NCBI GenBank assembly: GCA_000151295.1
Contig: GG745339.1
Coordinates: 942,155-1,006,154 of the forward strand
Source of the DNA: Allomyces macrogynus ATCC 38327
Lineage: Eukaryota; Blastocladiomycota; Blastocladiomycetes; Blastocladiales; Blastocladiaceae
Reading direction: 5' to 3'
DNA: 64,000 bases
Under the pieces are notes generated by a model. It did not search any database, had not been told where the DNA came from, and worked only from the letters and a program-made list of their open reading frames with translations. Shown here one piece after another: positions 1 to 10,207 of the stretch. The first letter of the stretch is position 1. Every line of letters starts with the position of its first letter. Made by a program: the position numbers and the translations under genes.

Positions 1-89
1 TGCGCACGGGCGCGCGGTCTCGCCGAATTCGATCCCCCCGGCGGCGGGCGCGGCGCGCACCGCAAAGTACACATTCTCCTTTGTCGATT

Positions 90-1232
90 TCATTCACGGC
101 CGACGACAGCGGCCGCGTCCACGTCGATCCCGACCGCGTTCGCGACCAGATCATCGACCGACCCGACGCGCGCCGTTGTCGTCGTTGCGAGCCGCACCGC
201 GTCCTGCGCGCCCCGAATCGCCGCTTCCGTGACCGGCGGTGCATCATGTCCCGCGCGCCTCGGCAAGACCGGCGGCGCCGTGCGCACGCGCGGCGGTGTC
301 ACGACTAGATTGTCCGCAAAATGGACTGCCACGTCCCCGACGACCTCAGCCGACAACTTACGCGAGCGCGGCCGGCCCTGTGCGCGGATCAGGTTATCGA
401 CAAAGTTGGTCTCGCGCGTCGAGAGTGGGGGTGCCGTGGGCAGCGGCAGCGCGACCGCCGGATCGGCCGACCTGTTGCGCGGCCTGATGACCGGGTCCGG
501 GACGGTCACGATCGGAGTGGAGAATGCGGGCGCGGCTGCAGGGACTGGCTGCGTCTGTGCGCGCTTGAGCGGTGGCAGGTGGTGCATGCCGCCCGCGCGC
601 GTCTTGCGCGCGGCGGGGAGGCGGGCGACGGCGGCTGCGTCCGGGAGGATCGAGCTAGCGGTCGCGTGGAAGGATGCCGGGCGCACGGGTGCTTGGTGGA
701 CGGGGAGTCGGAACCGCGGCGGGCGCGCCTGCGTCGGCGTGGACGCCTTGGACGAGGCCGTCGATGACCGGTCGGCAGGTGGCGGGGTTGACTGGCCCCG
801 GCGCGTGCGCGCGGATGGGGCCGCAACGGTCCGCCGCGACCGTGCACGCTGGTCCCGTGCGGTTGCTGCCGCGGCCGTGCGCCAGGGTGCCCCTGGGCCC
901 GCGAGCATGAGCGTCGGCGATTCGACGTCGTGGATGCTGATATGGTCGTCATCGTCGTCGTGGACGGGTGTGGAGGAGGAATTGGCGCCAAAGAGCGTAC
1001 GGCGCACGGGCGGCGCGGTGGGCGTCTTGGTCGAGGTCGCGGGCGACCATGGCGGTGGGGTTGCGAGCGTGGGTGTGGCAAACATCGTGACCGGCGAGTC
1101 GTTTTCCGCATCGAGGCCGAGGCTGAAGGGCGTGACCGGGTGCGTCGACGACGAGGCCGCGGTGGCGGCGCTGCGGCGCGACGATGCCGGCCGGTCGCGC
1201 AGCGGCGTCACGGGCGCCGCGACCGTGGCCAT
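90..1232 (-). CDS. Low-complexity hypothetical protein
   Basis: An open frame of 380 codons begins at an ATG in good context (ACCATGGCC) and ends at a TGA near the window edge. The product is rich in Ala, Pro, Ser, Thr and Arg, with an acidic patch (DDDDDH) around residue 92 and several S/T-P sites that could be phosphorylated. No domain is recognisable. The opposite strand is also open for about 340 codons, as is common in GC-rich DNA, so strand choice rests on the start context and on the S/T-P composition. It is divergent from the Coq11-like gene, with about 700 bp between starts. A further 3' exon beyond the window edge cannot be excluded. Confidence 0.42.
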   Translation of the reverse strand: MATVAAPVTPLRDRPASSRRSAATAASSSTHPVTPFSLGLDAENDSPVTMFATPTLATPPPWSPATSTKTPTAPPVRRTLFGANSSSTPVHDDDDDHISIHDVESPTLMLAGPGAPWRTAAAATARDQRARSRRTVAAPSARTRRGQSTPPPADRSSTASSKASTPTQARPPRFRLPVHQAPVRPASFHATASSILPDAAAVARLPAARKTRAGGMHHLPPLKRAQTQPVPAAAPAFSTPIVTVPDPVIRPRNRSADPAVALPLPTAPPLSTRETNFVDNLIRAQGRPRSRKLSAEVVGDVAVHFADNLVVTPPRVRTAPPVLPRRAGHDAPPVTEAAIRGAQDAVRLATTTTARVGSVDDLVANAVGIDVDAAAVVGRE

Positions 1233-1927
1233 GGTGGGTAGTTGTTAAAGAGAATGGTGATGATGGCGAGCGCGCAAGTCGAATCGAGGGCCGGATCAAG
1301 GACCAGTTGACCGGCCGCGAGTGCGAGGGCGGTCGCGAGCCAGCAAGGGCGAGCACAGGTGAGCAGAAGAGTGGAGTCGGAGGCGATTGCGAGCGGCGCG
1401 GCCAACGGGGCCTCGGCAGCGTCCGAGCACCCGTCAAGGCTGGAGAAGCGGCGCGCGCAAACGCAGTGCAGCAAGTCGCGGGTCCGAGGAGGTGGTGGGG
1501 AGGGCGATAGCGTCGTCGTCGGTCGTCGTCGACGGCGTCGGCGGCAGTGCGGCCGTGCGAGGTGCGACCAGCCCCCCAGGACGAGAATCCCTGCCCTTTC
1601 CACGGCTCTCCACGTGCTCGTGTGTGCGCGACGCGAGGATGCCCGTGCCGTGGAGAGGCGATCAGCAGCGCGTGCATCGGCGTCTCGCGACGTGTCTCGC
1701 GCCGCCGAAGCGATCGACCTGCCGCTCTGCTGGCTCCATCGACGCGGCCGCGTTCGCTCCAACGGCACCCGCGCGGCCTCTCCACAACCGCATCGCAACG
1801 CAACCGCGCTGCAGCCAACGCTCCCGCAGGTGAAACCGTGGACCCATCCCAATAGCACGCTCGACACGGCGTCGTCCCACCCGCGTCACGATCACCGATC
1901 CCGGCGTCGCAACCACTGTCAACTACC
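1233..1927. promoter_or_regulatory. Divergent intergenic region, probable shared promoter
   Basis: About 700 bp separate the starts of the hypothetical gene (-) and the Coq11-like gene (+). The sequence is GC-rich and open in several frames, but nothing in it resembles a conserved protein. Both promoters and 5' UTRs should lie here. I see no convincing TATA box. Confidence 0.4.
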
Positions 1928-2785
1928 ATGACCACCGCCGCACCGCCCGCGCTCAAGCGCATGCTCGTCGTCGGGGGCACCGGGCTCGTTGGCCAGCACG
2001 TGTGCCGCGCCGCCATACTGCGCGGCTGGCACGTCACGTCCGTCTCGCGCAAGGGCAGCCCGGCGTGGGCGGTCCCCGGCGACTGGGCCGACACTGTCGA
2101 GTGGATCTCGGGCGACGTGACCGACCCGAACTTGCCGCTCTCGCAGCTTGTCTGCATGCACGACAAGCCCGTCGACGCGGTCGTGCACGCTGTCGGCATC
2201 CTGTTCCAGACACCCGCGCTCAATGACATTGTGAACGCGCCGTCCATTTCCGCGTCCCTTTGCGCTGTGCGCCGGCTCGTGACGGGCCAGGCGCGCAACG
2301 ACGCGTCGCTCGAGTTTGACGCGCTGCAATCCGCGTCGGCGATCCGGCTCGCCGACGAATTGGGCATGGCCGCGTCCGAAGCGACCATCACGACCAACGC
2401 ACCGCACGTGCCGGCCATGATCTATGTCTCGGCCGAAGTCACGCCCACGATGGAGTATGCCGTGCGCCGCGAGTACCTCGTCACCAAGCGCCGCGCCGAG
2501 TCGCACATCTTAGCGCAGGCACAGCGACTGCGGCCCGTTGTGCTGCGGCCGGGCCTGCTCGAGTCCAAGTTCCGTCCGCTCACAAGGCCCATGGCGTGGG
2601 CGTCGACACTGGCGAGCGCCGTGACGGGGCTCGTGCCGCCGGCGTTGCACGTGGCCGACTTGGCCGACGCGGTGGTCGGCGCCGCCGAGCACAGCGAGGT
2701 CAGCGGCGTGCTTGGGCCGCAGGAGCTCGCGGCGCAGGCCCGGCGCGAGCAGGCCGAGGCGCCCGTGTCGCGCGCCGACGTCTGA
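1928..2785 (+). CDS. COQ11: Coq11-like atypical short-chain dehydrogenase (mitochondrial)
   Basis: A single exon encodes 285 residues. Near the N-terminus the Rossmann motif [12 protein letters not shown] is followed by a basic turn (SVSRKGSP), then WISGDVTD and VVHAVGIL. This is the order seen in yeast Coq11 (YLR290C) and NDUFA9-like atypical SDRs. [10 protein letters not shown] segment (YxxxK) and [10 protein letters not shown] complete the SDR core. Coq11 is a mitochondrial inner-membrane protein associated with the coenzyme Q biosynthetic complex; no catalytic reaction is established for it. The start is the first ATG after an in-frame stop. The stop is followed after 7 bp by a hexanucleotide repeat. 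The SDR family call is secure; the Coq11 assignment rests on remembered motif order. Confidence 0.8.
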   Translation: MTTAAPPALKRMLVVGGTGLVGQHVCRAAILRGWHVTSVSRKGSPAWAVPGDWADTVEWISGDVTDPNLPLSQLVCMHDKPVDAVVHAVGILFQTPALNDIVNAPSISASLCAVRRLVTGQARNDASLEFDALQSASAIRLADELGMAASEATITTNAPHVPAMIYVSAEVTPTMEYAVRREYLVTKRRAESHILAQAQRLRPVVLRPGLLESKFRPLTRPMAWASTLASAVTGLVPPALHVADLADAVVGAAEHSEVSGVLGPQELAAQARREQAEAPVSRADV

Positions 2786-2792
2786 GTCGAGA

Positions 2793-2927
2793 GAGTGTGA
2801 GTGTGAGTGTGAGTGTGAGTGTGAGTGTGAGTGTGAGTGTGAGTGTGAGTGTGAGTGTGAGTGTGAGTGTGAGTGTGAGTGTGAGTGTGAGTGTGAGTGT
2901 GAGTGTGTGTGTGTGTGGGGGGGGGGG
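2793..2927 (+). repeat. (GAGTGT)19 microsatellite, then (GT)n and an 11-G run
   Basis: Nineteen perfect copies of GAGTGT run from 2793 to 2906. They pass into GT dinucleotides and then eleven G (2917-2927). The array starts 7 bp after the Coq11-like stop codon, so it should lie in that gene's 3' UTR or terminator. The remaining bases to 3216 lead up to the ARMC8 start and show no other feature. Confidence 0.95.
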
Positions 2928-3216
2928 TTCAGTTTGTGTTGTTCATCGGGGAGGATGAGGATTGAAAAGCAACAGGATTCGAAATTGTGTCGATTTTTGC
3001 GGGTTGTTGTCGCGAAAACGGAGTCGCGTGACTGGCACGTGAGCGTGTCCGGTCGTGTCTCGCGGGGCGCCGCGTCTGGCTCGTCGTCGTCGCCGTCCTC
3101 GTCGTCGCTGCGACCGCCGCTCATCAACCTGTCGGGCCCCGTCCACTCCTCGCTCGCGCCCTCACACTCGACTTGCTGCAACTACTCCTGGACCTTTGCC
3201 GCACACGCAACCAACC

Positions 3217-5834
3217 ATGGCCGCTACATCCGACTCGCCTGCGGCCGCCGCGCGCGCCGCACCCTCGGCCACCTCTTCTGCAGACACAACGTCCTCCACC
3301 ACCGCAACGGCCGCCTGCACGCGTCCACCGCCCGCCCTGCCGTCCCCCAACCACGTTGACGCCCTGCTCGCCGCGGCAACTCCTGCCGACCAACTGCGCG
3401 CCCTCCGCGCCATCAAAAACGCCGTGATCGGCAACGCCTCGCACAAGCGCGCCTACTTGCACCACGCCGCCCTCCTCCCGTGGCTGTGCGCATGTCTCGA
3501 CCAGGCCGACCCGGCGCGCCCGCCAGGCTCTGATCTTCTCGTACAGGCCGCGACCGTCGTCGGGTCGCTCGCACAAGGTGGGTGGGAAAACCGCAGCATC
3601 GAGGACCGTGATCACCTCCTCGGCCACCGCTCACACCCTTCCTCCCAATCTCCCTCCCGTGCAGGCATCGACGAAGCCGTCTCACTACTCGCCGCACACG
3701 ACCTCCCGACCTCCCTCGTCCGGCTGCTCGTGTCCAGCACGACGTCTACCGACGCAGGGGACCCACTTCTTCGACGCCGTGACCCGCGCGGCGGAAACTC
3801 CTCTATGCACCACGGGCAGGCCCAAAGGCCCGCGCTAAATGGTGGACGCCCCGCTCCCCGCTCTCGTCGCCCTGATTGGACCCCGGGCCGGCCGGCACCC
3901 CCCGCATCCCCTGCCGCTCGACTGGCCGCAAAATGCCGCGTCGGTCCTGTCACCAGTGCTGCGACGCCCCGGCTATGCAGGCGCGAGTGGTCGCGTGCGG
4001 TGCGGTCCCCGGCACTGCTGCGGCTGTTGCTGATGGTGGGGAAAAGCGCGCCGGGCGGACGGACGCCGCGCGCACCAGGCGGCGCTGGATGCGTTGGGCG
4101 CATTGTGTCGGGATAATCGTGCGGTGGCCGCGGAGGTGGTGCAGATGCGAGGTACGTCGGCGGCGGAGTGGTTTTGAGCGAGGCGTGGATCGATTGCTGA
4201 CGATGGGGAGTGATGCGATTGTAGTGAACCAGGTCCCAATGCTTGCAATTTTGATGACGCTCCTGCGCGACCCGAACCCGACGATGCGGTTGTTGGCGGC
4301 GACATGGTGCGGACGCCTAGTTTTCGTGTTTGGTCCCCAATCAATGCGCCTGGAACTGATCGTTGCAACCCCGCCACCGTAGCGTGACCAACCTGTACCG
4401 CGCCGAAGTCCTCGCCGACACACAAGTCGTGCAAGAACTGACCGTCACGGTCGTGCCGTGCCTCGTCAAACTGTTTGGCGAGCCCGGGCCGACACAGGAG
4501 GGCGCGTGCCTCGTGTTTGGTGCGTTGCTCGCACCTCCGATCCATCCCCATGCCCAGCTCACGCCCCGAATTCCCACTAGCTATCCTCGTCAGCGACTCG
4601 GAACCCATGCAACAAGCCGCGGCCGACGCCAGCACGATCCCGGCCCTCGTCGACCTGGTCCACCGCACCGCACCCTCCAGCTCCACCTCCACCAATTCCT
4701 CCACCGCCGCGCAACCCGACACCCCCCTCGGCCTCGACGGGGCCGACTGGTACGCCGAGCGCACCGCGCGCGACCGGCAGCACGAGGCCGCGTTCTTGGC
4801 CCTCGCCGCGGCGTGTGCGCAGTGCGAGCCCGCGCGCCGACTCGTCCTGGAATCAGGCGTGGTGAAAGCGGTTGTAAAGGCCCTGCGGCATTCCAGTGCG
4901 GGTGTCCGTGCGGCGGCCGGACAGTGCACGAAGTCGCTGTCGCGGTCGGTCAAGTCTCTGCGCACGGTGTTGGTGGACGAGGGGGTTGCGGAACCGCTGT
5001 GCGAGGTGCGGCTCAAGTCTTTGCCCGGTCGCGTGGAGACAACGTTGCTGACGCGTGCGATCCGTATAGCTCCTGGCCGACACGAACCCCGCCGTGCTCG
5101 TCACCGCGGCCGCGGCCATCTGCAACCTGGTTCTGGAATTCGCACCGATGAAGGACACGATCGTGCACCACGGCGGGATCGCGAAACTCGTCTATCTCGT
5201 CGACTGGAGCTCGCCTACCGCCAGTCCCGCCGAGATCGCCGCGGTCCACGTGAACGCCGTCTGGGCGTTGAAAAACCTCGTCTACGAGGCCAAACTCGAG
5301 ACGAAGCGCGCGGTCATGGCCGCGCTCGGGTACTCGCGCCTGCACGCCCTCATGCGCACACCCAATGCGACCGTCCGAGAACAGGCACTGAATTTGGTGC
5401 GCAACTTGGTGCATGGCGGGGACGCGGACGTGGATGATGTGGTCACCGGGCTTGGCGCGGATCGGGTCGTGGCAGCGGTAGTCGCGGCATTGGAGGACGC
5501 GGCGCCGGGGGTGGCCGTGCAGGCGCTGTACGTCGTGGTCAATTTGGCTGCGGGGAACGACGCGCACAAGGATCTGGTCATGCGGTCGGACGCGATCATG
5601 CGGCATGTCGTGGCCGCGCTCGGGAGCCCAGCGGCGGATGTCCAGTTGGGGGCCGTCTGGGCGGTGATTAATTTGACCTGGCCCGAGGAAAGCGAGGCGG
5701 GGACGCGCGTAGCGGCATTGCGCGCGATGGGGGTCGAGCGGCGGTTGCAAGAGATGGCGAATGACCAGGATGCCAAGGTCGTGGATCGCGTCAAGGCCGC
5801 TTTGATGCAGATGCAGATGACGCTCGAGCTGTGA
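3217..5834 (+). CDS. GID5: ARMC8/Gid5 armadillo-repeat subunit of the GID/CTLH E3 ligase
   Basis: Spliced gene starting at CCAACCATGG. Inferred exons are 3217-3577, 3665-4151, 4225-4306, 4383-4519, 4581-5005 and 5070-5834. Their phases match at every junction except inside exon 2. The product is a chain of armadillo repeats. The C-terminal half matches ARMC8 in order: AAICNLVLEFAPMKDTI, VNAVWALKNLVYEAKLE, ALYVVVNLAAGN, LGAVWAVINLTWPEESE and a closing AKVVDRVKAALMQM. ARMC8 (yeast Gid5/Vid28) is a scaffold and substrate-receptor docking subunit of the GID/CTLH ubiquitin ligase in cytosol and nucleus. Between about 3755 and 4070 the coding signal jumps frame several times, although exons on both sides are clean. 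That looks like an error-rich patch more than a dead gene. Confidence 0.83.
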
Positions 5835-5844
5835 GAGTGGAGCG

Positions 5845-5896
5845 GGGTGGAGAGGGTGGAGAGGGTGGAGAGGGTGGAGAGGGGAGGAGGGGAGGG
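5845..5896 (+). repeat. Four GGGTGGAGA repeats plus G-runs (G-quadruplex potential)
   Basis: Four perfect 9-bp copies of GGGTGGAGA (5845-5880) are followed by a further GGGG/GGGG/GGG stretch to 5896. The array starts 10 bp after the ARMC8 stop codon, so it is probably transcribed in that gene's 3' UTR. Closely spaced runs of three or more G could fold as a G-quadruplex in RNA. Confidence 0.9.
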
Positions 5897-8183
5897 CGGA
5901 AGGCAAGACTTGTGGCTTCCGTCGATTTAGGATTGGTTTTGAGGGCCAGGAAGTGACAGGTACCGAGGGGCTAGGGGAAAGGTGAGCATGACCGTTTGAC
6001 ACACTGCGCTCGTCACGGCCAGCAGGCGCGCAAGTGGCTCTTTCAAATCTCATTGCGCGTTGCTACGAAAAAAGGCATCTCAAGCGGTGCCGAACGGTGC
6101 CAAAGAGATGGAAGCAGTTCGAAGGTTTTTTCCGGCCCAAACTGACGATGACGAGATCATTTTCAACTGTCCCGTCCTGAGGCAGGCCGGCAGACGCATG
6201 CTTCGACCCTTTCCTCGAGAACGCAACAACCTGCCTCACCGCTGCCGGCCACCTGTCCAAACCACGACCATCCGCTCTCCTCAGCCGAGACCCCACCCGT
6301 ATGGATGGAACCCGAGTCCGCCCTGACCGATTGTGCGCTCGAGTTTGGGCCGCAGTACTTCGGGCGTTTGAAGCAACTCAAGCTCCAGATCCTTGCTGTG
6401 CTCCTGCGCCCGGACAATACAACCAGTTTCTATCAGCATCCCTTCCGACTAGTCAGCTCATCACAAAGGCGTCTGCGCCATCATAGGGGCGATTTTTGAG
6501 GGTGCTGGTGGCTCAGCCTGGCAGCGATCAGTTTATCGCACTCTGCCACAAGGATCAAGCAGCCCCTGCTGCAGCTTGGCGGCCAATTATTGTTTTGACC
6601 AGGAGTTAACGCTGGACAGACGGAAAGGAGAAAAGAAGATTATGAAGAATGACGAGAATATTTGGTTGTTGTGTTCCACTATCCAAGTATGAATATTTGT
6701 CACTTCTGGGCCTCAGCTCGTGGTTGTTGTCAAAAGAAGTTCTATGAAAAGAATCTCACTTGATGGATTGGGGGTTTATCGTCCAAGGGCTTGCATATCC
6801 CTGGTGGTCGTGTGTCTGTCACAGACAGAACAATCCGCAACCCAGGAGCCCACAAGTCTGGCTGGCCGCGATCGCAGATGCAATTGCAAGCTGGTCATGA
6901 GCGAGCAAACGACAGCAACGGGGATTGCGAACACTCCCGGAGTTGGGTGGGCGGGATCGAGAAATGAGCAAAACTGTCGTTAATCACAGCCCAAGTGAAG
7001 ACGTTGCGCTGCAGGGCAGACCGACTTTATAGGGTCGCCCGCCATTGCCCGCGGGCGAGGACATCGAGCAAGTCGGAGTCGTGGTGCAGTCCTGGCCGGA
7101 CGCGGGCGTGTCGTGAAAGTGGGAGCCACACGGTCGAGGGAGAGAAGCAAACAGTGTATCTCCTGCCCGCATACACACCTTGCGCGACCATGGCTGAGGC
7201 TGCGTAGGGACGTGGAAGGAATCATGACAGCGCATCAACAGTCTTGTTTTGTACTCCAAGTCATCCAAAAGTTATTGTGACGTGGTTGGGTGCAGATGAG
7301 ACCTGCGCCCACCAACTGGAACCAGGACCAGCCGGCCAACATGGCTGTTGATGCTCCTTCAGCTTGGCCGCGCGCAGTAACAGCTGGACCGTGCGCACGC
7401 CCGGTCGCCTTCTTGATGACCTGTCTGCTGATGGCCTTCTGGCGACGGCTGTTTTGCTGTGCGTACTGCTTGTGAAATTGGGATTGTCAACCTGTGCACC
7501 AGCGTCAAGTGCATGCACCACTGACCATCAACTTGCTCACATTCTGTCATAGATTTTATTGATTTCTTTGCAGTTCTACTGCAGCTCCTGCACGCTGCTG
7601 CCAGGTGCGTGCGTGCTGTTCTTGTCGATTCTCCCAGTTCCCACCCGCTGTGCCCCGTCTTGAGGGAATGCTCTGCCAACGGCCCACCGGCAATCGTTTG
7701 TGCAGGTGCCCCCCATGTTCGGACGAGCACTGTTTGGGTCGCGTGAAGAGAGTTTCGACTTGACGGCACAAGCGCATTGGGCACAGGTGCATGGTTGCAT
7801 GGACCCATGTGTTGGTTTGCTTGGTTGATTTCTTTTTCGCCCTCCTCTTGCTCTCTCTTCCCTGTTCTCCGAAAATTCTCCTGCCAATTTTCTTGATCAT
7901 CATCCACCCACAAAACTCCCATTAGGTAACCCTTTCGTTTGTGTGGTTCTGATTGAGTGCGCATTCACAGAACCCCGTCTTTTTAGGGTTGCTTATCCCA
8001 ATATGTATGAATAATACAAATGGGGAGCGATGACGCCGCATTTGAACGACTGTTCAAACGATAAGCGGGACAAGAAATGGGCAATGGCTCACTTCGAGAC
8101 AATTAAGTTCCCCTTCCTTTCTCACACTGACGTGGCTGGGCGGAGGTGTTAGCAATCAACGCACAACTAGGTCCACTCCTCGA
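5897..8183. other. Gene-poor, less GC-rich intergenic region
   Basis: About 2.3 kb of clearly lower GC than the flanking genes, with no reading frame that resembles a known family. A 64-codon frame at 6305-6499 (+) has a more protein-like composition than its surroundings, but I can support no gene. No tRNA, repeat array or mobile-element terminus was seen. Confidence 0.5.
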
Positions 8184-8858
8184 ATGCTGCTTCCACAGCT
8201 TGCACACGCCTCCGCTCCCATCTCCTCAAACGACCCACCGATCTACGACTTCGCACCTCACGACCCGCACAACGGTCACGAATTTCTGAGATTTCGTGCT
8301 GCTGCTTCTGCTTCCACCGTCGTTACTCCTGGCCCAATGGACTCCCCCGAACTGAACGATCGCGGCGAGAGCGAGCGCAGAATCGCCGCGCCATTGGGCC
8401 ACCACAAGAGCAAGCTCGCGCGTGCCAAGCGACTCAAGGCCCTGCGCAAGTCCCTGCGCGAGGAGCGCACGCGCCTGGCCGCCACCCGCGACGATTACGT
8501 GCGCCTGAAGGCGATCTGCCGCACGGAAGCAGTACTGACCGCGAGCCAAGAGGAAGAGCACCGCTTGTTCGAGGAAGAGGCCGACGCGATTCTTCGCCGC
8601 GTCGACAATGTGCTTGGCCATGGTCAGTGTCATGGCACGGACGTGAGCACCGCGTCACAACTATCAGCCACCAGGGTGCTTGCAAGCATCGTCGAGGATG
8701 GATTGCGCACACGGAGCCTGCATGCTCCGCTCGAGGCTGAAATCGCTGCTGCAGAGCGCGCACGGAATGAGCTGGAAGCGCGCATCGCTGCCTTGCGGCA
8801 GCACCTGCCGCTCGGACATGCTGGACGTGCGGGTGGTTCGGCAAATAAGCACGGCTGA
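8184..8858 (+). CDS. Short coiled-coil hypothetical protein
   Basis: An intronless frame of 224 codons starts at CGAATGCTG. Residues about 70-145 are rich in Lys, Arg, Glu and Leu (KLARAKRLKALRKSLREER) and should form a coiled coil. A second helical stretch (AEIAAAERARNELEARIAAL) lies near the C-terminus. The first 60 residues are low-complexity. I recognise no family. It stands alone in a gene-poor stretch, with about 2.3 kb of non-coding sequence upstream and 1.3 kb downstream. Codon use is GC3-rich like the conserved neighbours, which supports a real gene. Confidence 0.5.
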   Translation: MLLPQLAHASAPISSNDPPIYDFAPHDPHNGHEFLRFRAAASASTVVTPGPMDSPELNDRGESERRIAAPLGHHKSKLARAKRLKALRKSLREERTRLAATRDDYVRLKAICRTEAVLTASQEEEHRLFEEEADAILRRVDNVLGHGQCHGTDVSTASQLSATRVLASIVEDGLRTRSLHAPLEAEIAAAERARNELEARIAALRQHLPLGHAGRAGGSANKHG

Positions 8859-10207
8859 TTGTTGGGTCGAGAATTTGTGGTCGAGGGAGATGATAGGGAA
8901 GTGAGAGGTGAACCGATCAACCAGTACGCCCAATGTATGAAGTATGCACCGGATCGAGCCAGCCAACTTGCATCAGCTGTCATATGGCTCTGGATTTCAG
9001 GCACAAGAAGTGATGTTCTTTGCATGGGTACAGTTCAATTTTGGCCTCGAAGACGAGGACTATGAACAGTGCCAAAGAGTGGATGCAATTGATGGACGCA
9101 TCAACATCCCGCATCATGTGTGCAAAATAAGAAAGCACGTCGGTCAAGTCAATAGGGTGGAGAGGAATCTATGCACGTGCAGGTTTCTTGCGATCATCGG
9201 GAACCGGTCATGGATACATTTTCGAATCTTGGAGGCGCGGGTCAGGTCAGGAGGTTCAAAGAGTCTGCTGTTGGCTGGCGAATTTTTCCAAAGCCCGGCG
9301 ACTGGCAAATCGAGATGGCCAGAAGGAATCAAAGCATTCGTCCTCACACCACTGCAAACTGGAACCATAAACGGCGGTCTTACCCAAACGGTGCGTCCTG
9401 CACCGAGCAACGGCGACCACGCATACCTTGAGAGCGCCGAGCACCATTGTGAGTGATTTTCTGTCCTCAACGAGTTCATCAAGAAGCACCATGTTGTGCT
9501 CTGCATTCGACGACGTTCAGGAAGCAACCATGCTGTCATCAACTTGACGGGCGAGACGGAGCAGGTGCCAGGACGCAGGTCAGGCGATCCAGAGAACGGT
9601 CGGAATGGATGTTGTGAGCCATATCAGCGACCGATGCTACTGTAGGGGCTGTTGTCTTGCAGGCGAGCGAGCGGGCGCGTCCATGTAAGCAGGTGAAGCT
9701 GTTGCAGTCGCCAAGGCGACGTGGCACCCGGTGGAGAGGGTGGAGGACATTGCTTGGGTGCGGCAGCGCCGTGCTCGCTCGTGTCCGGAGTGCTGGCCTG
9801 ACAATTGGCGCGCAACTGCTGAACGATATCGAGCAGAATATTGGACATTTGGTGTGGGGCACGAGAAACGACAAGCCGTGGTTTACACGTGTGTTTGTGC
9901 CTGACGGCAGTTGCGTGCGAGTGTGGCGACGCCAGAGTAGAGCAAGCGAAAAGCACACCACTCACGGCCAGCCACATCCAACGACGGCCGACGCCAACCC
10001 GACTGCACCGTCGACTGCTCCACCGCAGTCCTCACGACGCGCACGCCCTCGCCCTGCTTCTCGCGCAAGCGCACTGCCTGCACTCCACCCGCTGCCGTTG
10101 CTGCCCGCGACCCCGCCCGCCCGCTTGCACCAGCTCGCCAATCGCTGTTCAAGCACCCCGGCCCGTCTCTGCGCTTTCGCTCCTTGCACCTCCCCACACC
10201 CGCGACC
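8859..10207. other. Intergenic region upstream of the RhoGAP gene
   Basis: About 1.35 kb. The first kilobase is less GC-rich and holds only scattered frames on both strands, one of which (9256-9492, -) could be a coding relic. The last 250 bp are C-rich and should contain the RhoGAP promoter and 5' UTR. No conserved feature is visible. Confidence 0.4.

Noticed and set aside
229..1248. Long plus-strand frame (339 codons) opposite the first hypothetical gene
   Set aside because: It mirrors the minus-strand frame in GC-rich DNA, has Arg/Gly-rich composition and no better start. The minus-strand reading has a stronger start context.
2793..2906. Telomere-like or CRISPR-like array
   Set aside because: The unit GAGTGT is not a known fungal telomere repeat, it sits inside a scaffold between two genes, and there are no spacers, so it is a simple microsatellite.
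2510..3181. Minus-strand frame through the (GAGTGT)n repeat encoding a His-Ser repeat protein
   Set aside because: A perfect hexamer array is open in several frames by construction (His-Ser, Cys-Glu, Val-Ser). Nothing outside the repeat looks coding.
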